Positions 1 to 10,904 of a stretch of DNA of 64,000 bases are shown here, in pieces. A model generated the notes under the pieces. The model saw only the letters and a program-made list of their open reading frames with translations, ran no database searches and was not told the DNA's origin. This stretch comes from Symsagittifera roscoffensis (Eukaryota; Xenacoelomorpha; Acoela; Convolutidae). Both the position numbers and the translations under genes were made by a program. The stretch covers positions 11,504,539-11,568,538 of the forward strand of contig NC_087070.1 in NCBI RefSeq assembly GCF_963678635.1, given 5' to 3'. Each line of letters begins with the position of its first letter. Position 1 is the stretch's first letter.

Positions 1-1520
1 CCCCAAACTTGTGTTTTCCCTCCTTTCTATCTCGCTCTGTTCCAGATCTGTCTCTTGTTCTGGTGTGAAGTAGTCTTCCTGCGGGTAGTGTTCACTGTCG
101 TTGATGATCTGCCATTCATTGTCGGCTGCCAGCTTGCCCACACTCAGTAGCTCTTCGCATAATTTATCAGGCTGTTTCTTATCAATCAAGAAGTCATCTC
201 CGTACTTATTGTACCTCATGCCTGTCCGTTTGCGATTGCCACTCCTGGTTCCCGCTGGTATCGGCAAGTCTGGCTCTGTCCACTTTGGCACCTCGTCCTG
301 CTCCGGATCGTTCCAGTCTTCTTCCACAAAGGATTCCGCCGCTGAGTCCGCTTCTATCTTTTCATTATCGTCCAAACTCAAGTACTCGTTGCCATCATTT
401 TTCTCTCTGGTGCCCTTTTCGTTCACCTCTCATGCTGGCTCCACCAATAGGTACTCGAGTCCCTCCATATTCTGCGGTACGCACCAGTCTTCTGGTGATG
501 GGACTTGAGGTTTCAGGTTTTCATAATGCGCTGCTCGCCCCGTAATCAAGCGGTAGAACCGACCTTACTGGTGCATTTCCGTTATCATGAACGGTGTTCT
601 CCATTTCTTAAGTAGTTTTTTGTCCCTTTGCGAGGTATTACATTCTGGAAGACACAGACGTATTGGCCCACTGCATATGGTTTTGCTTGCAGTATTTTCT
701 CATCGTATTTCTTCCGCTGTCTCATTTATGTTTGCGATGTGTTCCTCCTGCAGAGCTCGTTTAGTTCCTGTTGTCTCTTAAACGCTTCTTTCACATAAGC
801 TTGAGGCGATGTCTTTTTCCCTTCGTATTCTGGGTAAGAGAATGTTAGAGGTATTGCTCTTTCCCTACCCGTCAACATCATGAAGGGAATGATTCCTGTT
901 GTTGAGTGTTGCGAACTGTTGTATGCCCCTATCACTTGCGGCGGATATTTATCCCAGTCTGTCACGTATCTTGAGCAGTATACACTTAGCATGTACACCA
1001 ACGTTCAATTTTGTCTCTCCACTAACCCGTTGGTCTGGGGATGGTAGGTCGTTGAGTGCGCTTGAGCAATGTGTGAGCTCTTCATCAATTCTTTTGTCAG
1101 GTCCCCCACGAAGGCTTTTCCGTTGTCCGACTGAAATGTCATGGGACAACCATACCGTGATATCCAATGTGTTATCAAGTGGTCACACGTCTACTCTGCC
1201 GAGGCTGTCTGACACGGCACCGCTTCTGCCAACTTTGTGAATTGATCTATTATGACCAGTATCTGGTTATATCCCGACTCTGTCATGCAGATCTTTTGAT
1301 GGTCTATCTGCACAACCTCGTTAAATTTCGAGCTTTCAACGGACTTGAGTGTGAACTTCATCTTCCTTGGGTCTTTCACCTGTAGAAATGCCAGGCATGC
1401 ATTCACCCATCTCTCGCAAGCTTTCCTTAATCCTGGCCAATCAAACCTATGTAATATTCTTTGTTGCACCTTGTCTATCCCCTGGTGCCCCATTTGATCA
1501 CGCGATCTGAATAACACTGA
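1..1520 (-). pseudogene. Duplicated integrase/linker segment of element 1
   Basis: On the minus strand this repeats bases 2784-4300 almost base for base (offset about 2783). It covers the integrase core from just after the HHCC motif, the GPY/F-type C-terminal part and the start of the acidic linker. Catalytic-core motifs are readable: IDHQK (first D), the second aspartate region, and RQQELNELC after the core. The open frame is cut into pieces (1191-1535, 949-1167, 726-1001) by shifts and stops. Similarity breaks off at about 1510-1520, where the sequence switches to short direct repeats of ACCTTACCAA..CAACTTGAGTA. This is a tandem duplication inside element 1, or a second copy whose remainder lies off the left edge. 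The duplicate keeps a glutamate codon (near 770) where the 3545 copy has a stop. Confidence 0.85.
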
Positions 1521-1969
1521 GTATAACCTTACCAATCAACTTGAGTATTACCTTACCAACCAACTTGAGTAATCGAGGAAGATCTCCTTTTGAATGTTGC
1601 TGATCGTGAACTTTGTTCAAGACCTACTTTTTCTTTCAAGTGAGTGCGGCTAGGTCGTCAACTCAATTTAACAAATCAATCTGAAAACAAAATCCATTTT
1701 TAGACTAATTTGTTTCACTCCTAACCTAACCCCCCCATTATTGTGGTTAAAACATTATCCCTCCATTTAATTCATTAAAATAGTTAATTGGAAATTTTTT
1801 AAGAGCATGCAGATTCATTTAATGTTTTAGCACTGTCAACTCTTTAAATTATAATTGATTGTCATGACAATTACGTTAAAACCCATCTACCTGCTTCGAG
1901 ATCCCCGCGTACCCTTACTCGAGATCCCCATGCACCCCTAACTCAGGACCTCCCTTGTCCACCTGTAGC
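1521..1969. other. Non-coding 3' tail of element 1
   Basis: I see no gene here. Read on the minus strand it follows the macro-domain stop codon. It holds two GAGATCCCC-type direct repeats (about 1890-1930), an AT-rich stretch, and a perfect 14-bp palindrome ATTGTCATGACAAT at 1858-1871. No LTR with TG..CA ends could be recognised, so the 3' LTR of element 1 is either deleted or beyond the left edge. Confidence 0.5.
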
Positions 1970-2350
1970 TCAGGCGATACTCAAGTAGTATTTCTTGTGT
2001 AGGTGTACCATTATTTCCGTTTCTGCGAAGACCACGTGTAGGATAGCGTACAGTTTCCTTGGGCTCAACTTGTCCCTGTTTGGGTCATAGACCGACATCG
2101 AGATTTCCATTATTTTTCTTTCGACCATGAAGTCTCGCAGCCTTGTTAGTGCCAGCATGACGTGCTCAGGGTCTATTGTGTTCCTTTCATTGACCCTCGT
2201 TACCAGAAAGCACAAGTACTTCCCCGGAACTTGTAAAACTGAAGGGCGAAGCGCAGCGATTCCTCCCAACCCCGGTCTCTGCCTGAATAGAAACTCCACG
2301 TTCTGATACTTTCTCTTGAAGTCGGCATCTAGTCTTGATTTGAAGCTCAT
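1970..2350 (-). pseudogene. Macro-like domain at C-terminus of element 1 pol (ORF fragment)
   Basis: A 126-residue open frame that aligns without gaps to the last 126 residues of the element 2 integrase polyprotein (about 79 of 126 identical by eye). Landmarks are ADFKRKYQNVEFL, GLGGIAAL, GKYLCFLVTR, LTRLRDF and VYDPNRDKL, ending KKYYLSIA. The order of a helix with FK..Y.NVEFL, a glycine pair before a hydrophobic strand, YLxFLVT, a helix LxxLRDF and a strand-loop resembles TARG1/OARD1-type macro domains, which bind or hydrolyse ADP-ribose linked to proteins. The usual glycine-rich GxG loop is replaced by YDPNR, so activity is doubtful. Minus-strand sequence just upstream (about 2350-2560) continues the homology but is broken by stops and shifts. 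The fold is my inference from the motif order. The homology between the two elements is plain. Confidence 0.65.
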
Positions 2351-2566
2351 ATGCGCCGTTATACAGATCGCGCTGGTCCTGTCTGACAGAATGAAGTCAC
2401 TGTCCGTAACTCAGGATGTTCTCTGAATATTCATTTGGAATTTCAAATCTTGTTTTGAAATCCCTCCCTATGGTAGGCTCAGCCTCCTCCTCATCCAGTT
2501 CCAGCCTGCTCGTTTCTATCACTTCTCTAAGTTTCCTTATCATCAAATTTTCGGTGTGGGTGAGTC

Positions 2567-3205
2567 CTACCCCCATCCCCGGACAAAAATATTTATCGAC
2601 GTCCCCGTCGATGATGCTGGGTCTAAATTATCTGGTGGTATTTCGAGCGGCCTGTCGGTTGCCGTCCAACCGAAGAGGGGATCTTTCGTTTTCACGTGCT
2701 TTTCCGCCGACATGTCGACTTGCTGGATGCTTTGCTCCTCATCACTCTGACTCTTGATGTCGCTCATCCACTCTAGTATCCTCAAACTTGTGTTTTCCCT
2801 CCTTTCTATCTCGCTCTGTTCCAGATCTGTATCTTGTTCTGGTGTGAAGTAGTCTTCTTGCGGGTAGTGTTCACTGTCGTTGATGATCTGCCATTCATCG
2901 TCGGCTGCCAGCTCGCCCACACTCAGTAGCTCTTCGCATAATTTATCAGGCTGTATCTTATCAATCAAGAAGTCATCTCCGTACCTATTGTACCTCATGC
3001 CTGTCCGTGTGCGATTGCCACTCCTGGTTCCCGCTGGTATCGGCAAGTCTGGCTCTGTCCATTTCGGCACCTCGTCCTGCTCCGGATCGTTCCAGTCTTC
3101 TTCCACAAAGGATTCCGCCTCTGAGTCAGCTTCTATCTTTTCATTATCGTCCAAACTCAAGTCATCGTTGCCATCATTTTTTTCTCTGGTACCCTTTTTG
3201 TTCAC
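2567..3205 (-). pseudogene. Acidic linker between integrase and macro domain, element 1
   Basis: A 212-residue open frame in the same frame as the integrase pieces upstream, separated from them by stop codons. It is rich in Asp and Glu and matches the element 2 linker: KGTREKNDGN near the start, EEDWNDPEQ, YGDDFLIDKI, LRILEWM, and IFVRGWG just before the stop. No known domain is visible. The conserved order in two diverged elements says it is a real part of the polyprotein, probably a flexible spacer. It stops in a G-rich tract (minus strand GTCCGGGGATGGGGGTAGG, about 2567-2585). At the equivalent place element 2 reads through GTCCGGGGAGTGGGGGTAGG. Confidence 0.7.
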
Positions 3206-3208
3206 CTC

Positions 3209-3481
3209 TCATGCTGGCTCCACCAATAGGTACTCGAGTCCCTCCATATTCTGCGGTACGCACCAGTCTTCTGTTGATGGGACATGAGGTTTCAGGTTTT
3301 CATAATGCGCTGCTCGCCCCGTACTCAAGCGGTAGAACCGACCTTGCTGGTGCACTTCCGTTATCTTGATTGGTCCTCTCCATTTCTTAAGTAGTTTTTT
3401 GTCCCTTTGGAGGTATAACATTCTGGAAGACACAGACGTATTGGCCCACTGCATATGGTTTCGCTTGCAGTATTTTCTCAT
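3209..3481 (-). pseudogene. Integrase C-terminal (GPY/F-like) piece, element 1
   Basis: A 90-residue frame containing KKLLKKWRGPIKITEV, GRFYRLSTGRAAHYENLKP and STEDWC. This is the small barrel-like GPY/F region that follows the catalytic core of gypsy-class integrases. It is in frame with the core at 3545-4600 but cut off by a stop at 3545 and a damaged stretch. The same segment recurs in the left-edge duplicate. Confidence 0.75.
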
Positions 3482-3544
3482 CGTATTTCTTCCGCTGTCT
3501 CATTTGTGCTTTCGCTGTGTGTTGCTCCTGCAGAGCTCGTTTAG

Positions 3545-4600
3545 TTACTGTTGTCTCTTAACCGCTTCTTTCACATAAGCTTGAGGCGATGTCTTTTTCC
3601 CTTCGTATTCTGGGTAAAAGAATGTTAGAGGTATTGCTCTTTCCCTACCCGTCAACATCATGAAGGGACTGATTCCTGTTGTTGAGTGTTGCGAACTGTT
3701 GTATGCCCCTATCACTTGCGGCAGATATTTATCCCAGTCTGTCATGTATCTTGAGCAGTATACACTTAGCATGTACACCAACGTTCTATTTTGTCTCTCC
3801 ACTAACCCGTTGGTCTGGGGATGGTAGGTCGTTGAGTGCGCTTGAGCAATGTGTGAGCTCTTCATCAATTCTTTTGTCAAGTCCCCCACGAAGGCTTTTC
3901 CGTTGTCCGACTGAAATGTCATGGGACAACCAGACCGTGATATCCAATGTGTTATCAAGTGGTCACACGTCTCCTCTGCCGAGGGTGTCTGACACGGCAC
4001 CGCTTCTGCCAACTTTGTGAATTGATCTATTATGACCAGTATCTGGTTATATCCCGACTCTGTCATGCAGATCTTTTGATGGTCTATCTGCACACCCTCG
4101 TTAAATTCCGAGCTTTCAACGGACTTGAGTGGGAACTTCATCTTCCTTGGGTCTTTCACCTGTAGAAATGCCAGGCATGCATTCACCCATCTCTCGCAAG
4201 CTTTCCTTAATCCTGGCCAATCAAACCTATGTAATATTCTTTGTTGCACCTTGTCTATCCCCTGGTGCCCCATTTGATCATGCGATCTGAATAACACTTC
4301 CGTCTGGTACAACTGTGGCAGTATGATGAGGTTATGCTTGTGTAATATCTTCTCCTCGTCTTTTCTCTTGCATGCTACCACCCCATCAGCTGTATGATAG
4401 AGTAAATCTTTTCTCTCTTTGTAGAACTGGCTCAAGATCTTGTAGCTGTCTTCTTCCAGGTCCCCCCTCTCTTTGGTCCCCGTCCGGATCCACTTGGAGA
4501 AGTTACTTGTCATCTTGTCATTCTTTTTGGCCCGTATTAGGTCCGACAGCCTATATCTACCCTTGACGTGTTCTTTTGGTGCCATTATCTGACCATTCAT
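3545..4600 (-). pseudogene. Integrase zinc-binding and catalytic core, element 1
   Basis: A 351-residue frame. Residues about 1-90 are the leader seen in element 2 (RYRLSDLIRAKKND, GDLEEDSYKIL). Next comes the HHCC region (H of RSHDQMGHQG, then C of NACLAF), then the DDE core with IDHQK (D), PMTFQSDNGKAF (D) and YHPQTNGLVERQNRT (E), so all three catalytic acids are present. The second cysteine of the CxxC pair is lost: the sequence reads CLAF where element 2 has CLSC, and the left-edge copy shares the loss. The frame ends at a TAA in KRQQ*, where the duplicated copy has a GAA codon, so this is a nonsense mutation. I judge it a dead copy. Confidence 0.85.
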
Positions 4601-4810
4601 TTCTCCAGGACTGTGGATGTCATCTTTCAGCTATACGCAAATTATCCTCCTCAAGATCTTTCTGTCATCTTCTGGCACCAGGTTTGTTCTGACATTTGAG
4701 TTGCACGATAGCGCCCTGAACGGTTTCCTCGATACTGCAATTTTCTCAAGTTCTTCACCCCCTCGCACTTCCTGCTGATCCAAGTTGTACGTTCCTGAGG
4801 AGGGATCCGT

Positions 4811-5542
4811 CTATAGTTCTCTGTCGCGGTGCCTCATCTTCTCTTCCGCCAGTATCATGCATAGACTACTTTGGTCATCGCTGCTCTTCTCTGAGTCTTC
4901 ATCCCATTCTTCACTCTCCCCGGACAATTTTTCTTCTTCAGCATCTTCCTCCGCTGTTGGCCACTCCCCGGACTCTTGACCTAGTCCAAGGTGTTTAGCC
5001 TCATCCTTGAATGCCACATTTTTCCTCCTAACCCGAGTCCGCTCAAGTATGTCTTCAGGGATTTTATCAACCAATGACTGCACGACTTCTCTCTCACCAG
5101 ATTTATTTTCTTTCCTGGAGTCCTCGCCACTATCCGCTTCCTTCATTCTCAGTATCGTGACTTCTGGTTCCTCTCTGCCTTTCTCTTTGATCACGGGCTT
5201 ATCGTCCGCCAGTTTCTCGAGTAATCTCCTCAAGTCTTCATCTGTCACTGCTCTTCCCATCTCTGCTTGGTTCAGGTCATAACCTTTCGCCTTGAGTGTC
5301 TCCCTCACAATTTTCGACTTGAGTATTATCACCATCGGCATCCCTTGGGTTCTCTTCAAGATTGTTTTCTCTGGAGGCTCCTTTGGTAATACGGGTTTGC
5401 CTGACTTGTCGAGCCATCTCGAACCATCTTTGATTTCGGGCCTATCTGCCTCTTTCTGTTCTTGCCCCTCGTAGAACTCCGTCTTCTTACTCAAGCTATC
5501 GGCATTTTGATGTTTGTCTCTTGTTCTATGCTCAATTATCAT
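4811..5542 (-). pseudogene. RNase H tail and acidic RT-integrase linker, element 1
   Basis: A 243-residue frame that starts in the end of the RNase H region (IIEHRTRDKHQNADSLSKKTEF) and continues into a long, highly charged linker before integrase. It keeps LSGES within a run of glutamates, as in element 2. The linker is shorter here than in element 2. In-frame stops follow at the end of the frame and again before the integrase ORF. Confidence 0.75.
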
Positions 5543-5667
5543 GTTGTATCCGTCCAGGCGAACTATTCACCTTCCAATGTAGCTCTGGTCCGTTGAGTAC
5601 GTTTTCAGCCAGCTGAGTGCCCTGTTGTCGATTCGCAACTTAATCGTTCGCTGCCTAGGTACGCTCT

Positions 5668-6216
5668 TTATTTTTCAACAAAGGTAACCACCGTGAACAT
5701 TTCTGCTTTTGGGGCTCCGTACTTCATTTCCGTATCACTCAAGACTTTACTTCCGTACGCTATTGGTCTTAAGACTGTCTTCCCGTTCCATTCCTGTTCC
5801 TGATGGAGAATGCCAGAAATCGCGACTACTGACGCATCCGTGTCCAGCACGTACATTCCTTTTTCCGTTGGCATCCCTAGCACCGGTGCCTCGCAAAACT
5901 CCTTCATTATTCTCTGGAATGATTCTTCGGCCGCGTTGTTCCACGTGAACTTCTTGCCTTTGTGCCTCTTAGTTGTTGCATCGGGTATACTTTGTCCGCG
6001 TAGCCCTTGATGAATTCCCTGTAATAGTTCGCAAAACCCAGGAAGCTCATCAATTGATGTTCCGTCTTTGGCGATTTCCAAGTCAGAACCGCTTCTACTG
6101 CATCTGGGTCTGGTCTGATGCCATGCCTGTCCACCATCCTTCCCAAGTGTTTGATAGAGTCCTTGAGTATCTCGCACTTTGACGGCTTGCATTTTAGTCC
6201 TGACCTCTTCACGCAT
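5668..6216 (-). pseudogene. RT end (thumb/connection) and RNase H N-terminal part, element 1
   Basis: A 182-residue frame. The first ~55 residues are out-of-frame noise overlapping RT. Then GKKFTWN, EAPVLGMPTEKGMYVLDTDASVVAISGILHQ, IAYGSKVLSDTEMKYGAPKAEM and TVVTFVEK match the tethered RNase H of gypsy-class pol, with the catalytic Asp in DTDAS and Glu in KAEM. The frame ends at a stop where element 2 reads a tyrosine codon (EK-Y), so RNase H is truncated here. Confidence 0.8.
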
Positions 6217-6410
6217 GCAAACACCTCGTCTAATCGCTCGATGTGGTCCTCCAGTGTAGGCGTTGCAATTACCACGTCATCCACGTAGCACATTACCAGG
6301 TTGCCGTATTTCTTTGTCACACCTATCAATGCTTGTGCCATCAACCGATGAAATGTAGCCGTGGCATTGCAAAGATCAAACGGCATCCGTTTCCATTGAA
6401 ACAGCCCCAT
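5907..6410 (-). pseudogene. Reverse transcriptase palm fragment, element 1
   Basis: A 167-residue frame with FQWKRMPFDLCNATATFHRLM, the catalytic CYVDDVV box, and LGFANYYREFIKGYADKVYP. It runs out of frame at about 5990. Upstream RT (6410-6600), with the VTVKDAYP-like and LD-SA..Q-type motifs, is present on the minus strand but split by shifts and a stop. Confidence 0.85.
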
Positions 6411-6598
6411 CTCGCAGGCGAACCCGTTTTGTCCCTGTCCTGCTTCCTCAGTGGGACCTGCCAGAAAGCCGAACCTAAATCAAGAGTCTTAAAAACATTT
6501 TGCATCACCTAACTTCGAGAGGCTCTCATCAATTCTAAGTATGGGATAGGCATCCTTCACCGTGACGGAGCTCAGATACCGAAAGTCACAACAAAACC

Positions 6599-7651
6599 TC
6601 AATTGGTCGCCTTTTTTTTGGTCATCACTACTCCCCACGCCCCTGGTGGTATGTATGGTTCTATCATAACATACTCTAGTAAGGTCTCTAATTCTTTTCT
6701 ACATGCATCCGATTTGTGCGGGGTCATGCGCCTCGCCCCCTCCCTGTGCGGTACCGCAGACTCCTCAAGCTCTGTTTCATGTTCAACAAAATTACAACAT
6801 CCAATGTTTGCCTTATGTTTCGAAAAAACATCCTCATTCCGCTCCAGTACATCCTTGATGGCTTCGAGCTGTTCGTCCGTTATCTTGCCCCTTAAATGCT
6901 CTATGTCCGGTAGAAACGGTTTATCCCTCTGCATTTCATCTAGTGTTGATCTTTCCGGAAAATTCGAACAGCTCGAAAGTCCATCGTCTGTCTCTGACTT
7001 AAGTGATTTTACAAGACCTGATGAACCTTTTAATTTCTTCAATCGTCTCAAGATACAAATTTTGTCCCTATGATTGGGACAATCAATAACTTCATTCTGT
7101 TTTGGATTTTCAGTCATTTCATATCGAGTTTTCACGGGTAAAGCATATCCCAGCTTCCTTCCCCTTTGTATCGTGATGGGTATATCAAGAGTATTCAACA
7201 AGACACTGACGCAGAGACCACTCTTGGTTATCGAGAAGGATCTTCCTAAAACAGCAGCACTTTGACTGTTAGGATTCGGGACTATACATACTTGCTTGTT
7301 ATCACTTAGTTCATTATAGTTTTTCATTCGCAAGCTTACAATTGCCGCTTCGTTTGCTTTCAGCCTCACCCTCCTACTCAAGAATACTGGTGCTTTATTT
7401 TCATTCGCCATTACTAAATTTACCGGTTTAATTGCATACCTCCTATCCGGGTTCCGTATCCTGAACATAGCATTGTTTAAAATAATCGTTACGTCGAAGT
7501 TCCTGATGAAGTCTCTGCCTAAAATGAATTGGTCAGACTCATCTAGGTTTTCTACCACGAGAAAGCTCATCCACAGGTTGCGTTCCCCAGGTTTAGGGCT
7601 ATTATTGGTGTTCTGCCTAGCACCCGCAGCGCCTCTTTGTTTGCAGCTCAC
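6599..7651 (-). pseudogene. Protease end, protease-RT spacer and RT N-terminus, element 1
   Basis: A 350-residue frame. Residues about 25-80 hold the end of the retropepsin (LWMSFLVVENLDESDQFILGRDFIRNFD), including the ILG strand that follows the DTG domain. Then come a ~200-residue spacer (KQVCIVPNPNSQSAAVLGRSF, SETDDGLSSCSNFPERS, DVFSKHKANIGCCNF) and the start of RT (ARRMTPHKSDACRKELETLLEYVMIEP, GVVMTKKK). The frame is continuous here, which shows that protease, spacer and RT are one reading frame in the ancestor. Element 2 is broken at two points within this same stretch. Confidence 0.8.
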
Positions 7652-8258
7652 AGCCGTATTCTCGAGTCTATCAAATCATCCTTGTTGAAACCCATTCGCT
7701 CCCAAGTTTCAATTGGTATAATACTCAAGACTGCTCCCGTATCAATTAACCCGCGTAACTGAGTCTTCTTGCCACTTATGTCAAGCACGTGTGCTGATAC
7801 ATCTGCCTCCGTCCCGATTTGATTGCATCTTCTTCCAACATGGCGCAGTGTCCAATCGCTCTCACTTTCAGTTCTTCTTTGCCCACGTAGATCTGTTTGG
7901 CTAGGTCTTCGTCGCATGTTATCATGGTTTTCGTGTAGATGTTTATCCCGTCTATGTTTAATATCACCTCATGCGGACCATAAGCCTCGGTATATCTGTT
8001 CTCGACGAGAGATGACTTGCTGCCACCTCTTGTTAGTAATACCCTGAGGGCTCTATAAGTTGTCTGCGGACTTATTGCGCTTAAGTAGTCTGCGTACACA
8101 TCAATGTGCATTATTGTCTGATCGCTGGGATCGCTTAGATTCCTCGTTACTTCGTGGCCGCCCAATGTGATTATTGACATTATCCTGGCTCCAATATGCC
8201 GAATGGCTTTCCCGTCACCATTATCAGAGTGTTGCAATTTCCACTCTTTGTCGCTCAC
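7648..8258 (-). pseudogene. Protease region with upstream protease-like domain, element 1
   Basis: Two overlapping frames. 7776-8258 holds the region before the protease: IITLGGHEVTRNLSDPSDQ, IDVYADYL, YGPHEVILNIDGINIYTKT, QIYVGKEELKVR. 7648-7917 holds the active-site domain: LRGLIDTGAVLSIIPIETWERMGF with the retropepsin DTGA box. One frameshift near 7860 separates them. The upstream part has the same strand order as the DTG domain plus its flap and ILG strand, but DPS stands in place of DTG. See the finding on a tandem pseudo-protease. Confidence 0.75.
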
Positions 8259-8326
8259 ACTTCGGCTTCTGGCTTTGGCACTAACCCACTTAACATCTCG
8301 TTCAACTTCTGCCTTTCGATCTCCTG

Positions 8327-8783
8327 TTACAATCGTTTCTCGATTTCCTTCGCGGCTAGGTCTTGTTTCACTTTGTAGATGGCCTCTGTAGCTGCTTTCT
8401 CATAATTCATCTCCAGAGAATTCTTGGCCTTGGCCTCCATGGCACTGCTAACTTGCGTTACAGCCTTCACCGTCATGGTCGGTAATTTCGCACTCGGTGC
8501 CTCCGAATTTTTTTGTTTCAATTTCAGTTTGTCTGTTTCTCTGGTTCTGCACCGCCGCCAATGCCAACTTGTGGTTGGGGTGACTCTGGTTCTTGACTGC
8601 CTCCCAAAACAATGGACAGTCCATCCTGAAGTGCCCCTCTTGATTGCAGATGAAGCATCTCGCACCTATTTTGATGATCAAGCCACTATAGAACTCGTGT
8701 TCTTCCATCTGGCTCATATCTTCCTCATCCGGTGCACATCCTAGACTCTTCATGCCCTCTTTGTACGTCGTGCAATCCGCCAT
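8327..8783 (-). pseudogene. Nucleocapsid zinc knuckle and coiled region, element 1
   Basis: Two overlapping frames (8448-8783, 8327-8665). The first has one intact CCHC knuckle, CFICNQEGHFRMDC (CX2CX4HX4C), after DEEDMSQMEEHEFYSGLI. The second continues with the basic/coiled part (EMNYEKAATEAIYKVKQDLAAKEIEKRL) that leads to the protease region. The first knuckle of the pair seen in element 2 lies upstream in a shifted frame and is degraded. Confidence 0.7.
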
Positions 8784-9538
8784 GTGATGATCCGCTTACC
8801 CGCAATTTGCGCATGATCTACGTTTGTCCATGTCATCTCTAGGCTTGTACCATGACGACATTTGTGGTTGACTCCCCCTTGCATATTCCTGTTCTCTGAG
8901 TACGAGTTTTTCGTCGGCTTCATCAGCATGTACTCCCTTGACTTTTGTCTCATCTCTTCTGGAGTCGGTGCATTATCTTTCGACAGTGTATAGTACGTTG
9001 ACAACATTGTTCTCAAGTCGTCACTTTTTACCCCATCGATCAACTTCGAGGCGATGCTAAAGTTCCTTCTGTTTGTTGACTCTTCAGGATCACTCCTTCT
9101 TCTCAAGCTCTCAAGATCATGCAGGAACCAATCAATTGATTCACCGTCCATTTGCCTTCTCTTTTCAAACCTCATCATCGCTTGGAGACCCTTCATGCCT
9201 GACCCGAATCGATTCAACAATATCTCGAAGATCTTGTCCGCATTGTCGCGTTCCTCCTCCTTCTTCGCAACTACACATTTTAATGCTGTGCCTTCTAGGT
9301 TGCTCAATATCGCCGTGCAGGCCTGTCTCTCGTCATTCAAGTTGTCTTGTTCCAGGTGTAGTCTCATGACTTCTACCCAAGTGTCGATGCATCCGTCTGA
9401 GTCATCTTTAAACTTTTTCGGCTTCTTGAAGGTTTTCCTGGATTTGCCACCTCCTCTTTCACTCGAGTCGGTGTTCCTCGTGGCGAAGGCCTTGAGTGTC
9501 CTGTTCATCATTTCCTCATTTCCCAGGTGCTCGCCCAC
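8750..9538 (-). pseudogene. Gag capsid-like region, element 1
   Basis: A 262-residue frame with the retrotransposon gag (capsid) pattern: DDSDGCIDTWVEVMRLHLE, LSNLEGTALKCVVAKKEEERD, IFEILLNRFGSGMKGLQAMMRFEKRRQ, IDWFLHDLESLRRRSDP and LIDGVKSDDLRTMLSTYYT. Capsid forms the particle shell in this class of element. Homology to element 2 is continuous. After about residue 215 the frame slips away from the first zinc knuckle. Confidence 0.75.
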
Positions 9539-10181
9539 GTCATGGCATCCGGTCCCACGTTATTATTCGTCGTGGAACCCCCTGGACCACTCGTCGTATT
9601 TGCGATTCCACTCTTCATAATTGTCTTGCCCCCCCCCGGTGCTGTGCTTGCTGCATCACGGGTCAACGGTAACGGTGTTGGTTTCCATTTGTTCCGTTGT
9701 GGTTCCACGAAATCGATTCTGTCGCCTTGTATTCGATTTGTTACCAGATTGTCTTGTGTTATAGAGTTTCTCAAGATGGCATCCAGTTTGGACTGTATGG
9801 CACACGAACTCTCCGCCTGGTCTCTGCTCACAGTGTCCATCCTCGTCTCCAGATTCCCTATGGTTCACGATGTCATACCGTTGCTTCATTTCTTGTATGT
9901 CTTTTTTGATGTTCTTCTCTCGGTCTTTGTCAGTGGCCTCTACCTTGTCTGACATCTGCTGAAGCTTTTCCTCCGTCGCCCTCGCCAGGTTAAAATAGTT
10001 GTCCAGGTATTCGCTTTTGTTGTATCTTATTTCCTTCTTTTCGATCCTCCTCGCTGCACTTTAGTTTTTTGTCGATCTGATCTAACTTCGCCATTAAATC
10101 GCCCAGCTTAAGAGAAGTCGTTGTTTCATGGTCAGCTGTTGCCCCCATGACTAGCCTTTGCCCCATGTTTGACCTGACCAT
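9508..10181 (-). pseudogene. Gag central region, element 1, shattered
   Basis: Four overlapping short frames (9990-10181, 9656-9955, 9508-9840 and the edge of 10132-10701) cover what is one coiled, charged gag region in element 2. Visible pieces are LGDLMAKLDQIDKKLKCSEEDRKEGNK, DKDREKNIKKDIQEMKQRYD, and a proline/threonine/glycine-rich tail ending in MTWASTWEMRK, which leads into the capsid region. At least three frameshifts are needed to join them, so no protein can be made. Confidence 0.6.
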
Positions 10182-10701
10182 CGCCTTGGTTGGTTTCTGT
10201 TGTTATCGTGGAAACTGTTCCAAACATTTTGCCTTTCTCGGCCTTCGGTTCATCCTCCACTATGTCTCTTGACTTCATTCTAACCATCATTGCGAACCTC
10301 TCTGTCAATGACGTTCTTTTCGTTTGAGACTCGTCTTTTATGGTTTCTGGCGTGTTGCCCGTCGTGTCCTCCGCAGTGTCTATCGGTGAGAATTCCATCG
10401 TCTTTTGCTTTTGTTCTTCTGCATTCGGCATCGGTGTCGACTCCGTTGTCTTCTTCTCCACCTCATCAACACTCTGATCTGGTGTCTCAAGATCAAATTC
10501 TATAGCAGGTGACGTTCGTCCCTCCTCAGCGCTCACTTTCGTCTTGTTCTTTTTTGCGCTTCGTGTGTTGACCATGCTCACTGAAAAGTTCTTTTTTGTT
10601 ATTCTTGGATCAAATGGTGTTACCTTTCGTTGCGACGAGTTATGATTTTTCTTTGACTCTATAACTCTTCTTTCTGCTATCGGTACTCTACTCTGCCTCA
10701 T
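10132..10701 (-). pseudogene. Gag N-terminal region, element 1
   Basis: A 189-residue frame beginning MRQSRVPIAERRV. It is rich in Lys, Glu, Ser and Thr with MVNTRSAKKNK and KTTESTPMPNAEEQ. Element 2's first gag frame has the same composition and a comparable MVETRSQKTSEEQKE motif. No known domain is recognised. It is the first open frame after the leader in the minus direction, so this ATG is the likely gag start. Confidence 0.6.
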
Positions 10702-10904
10702 GATGTTTATTTACAATTTCCTCTATTTACAATTTTATTATTTACAAAAATCTATTATAAGGATAAAAATTCTTTAAAAAAAGATCCTATTTCCCTTACA
10801 GAATTAAAAAAAACTTTCAATTCGTGATCTTAATAAAATGAATCTTTCGCGATTTAATCGTTCGTACCATTCCTTTTGCTTTTAATTGAGCGTTGAGCTA
10901 TTTC

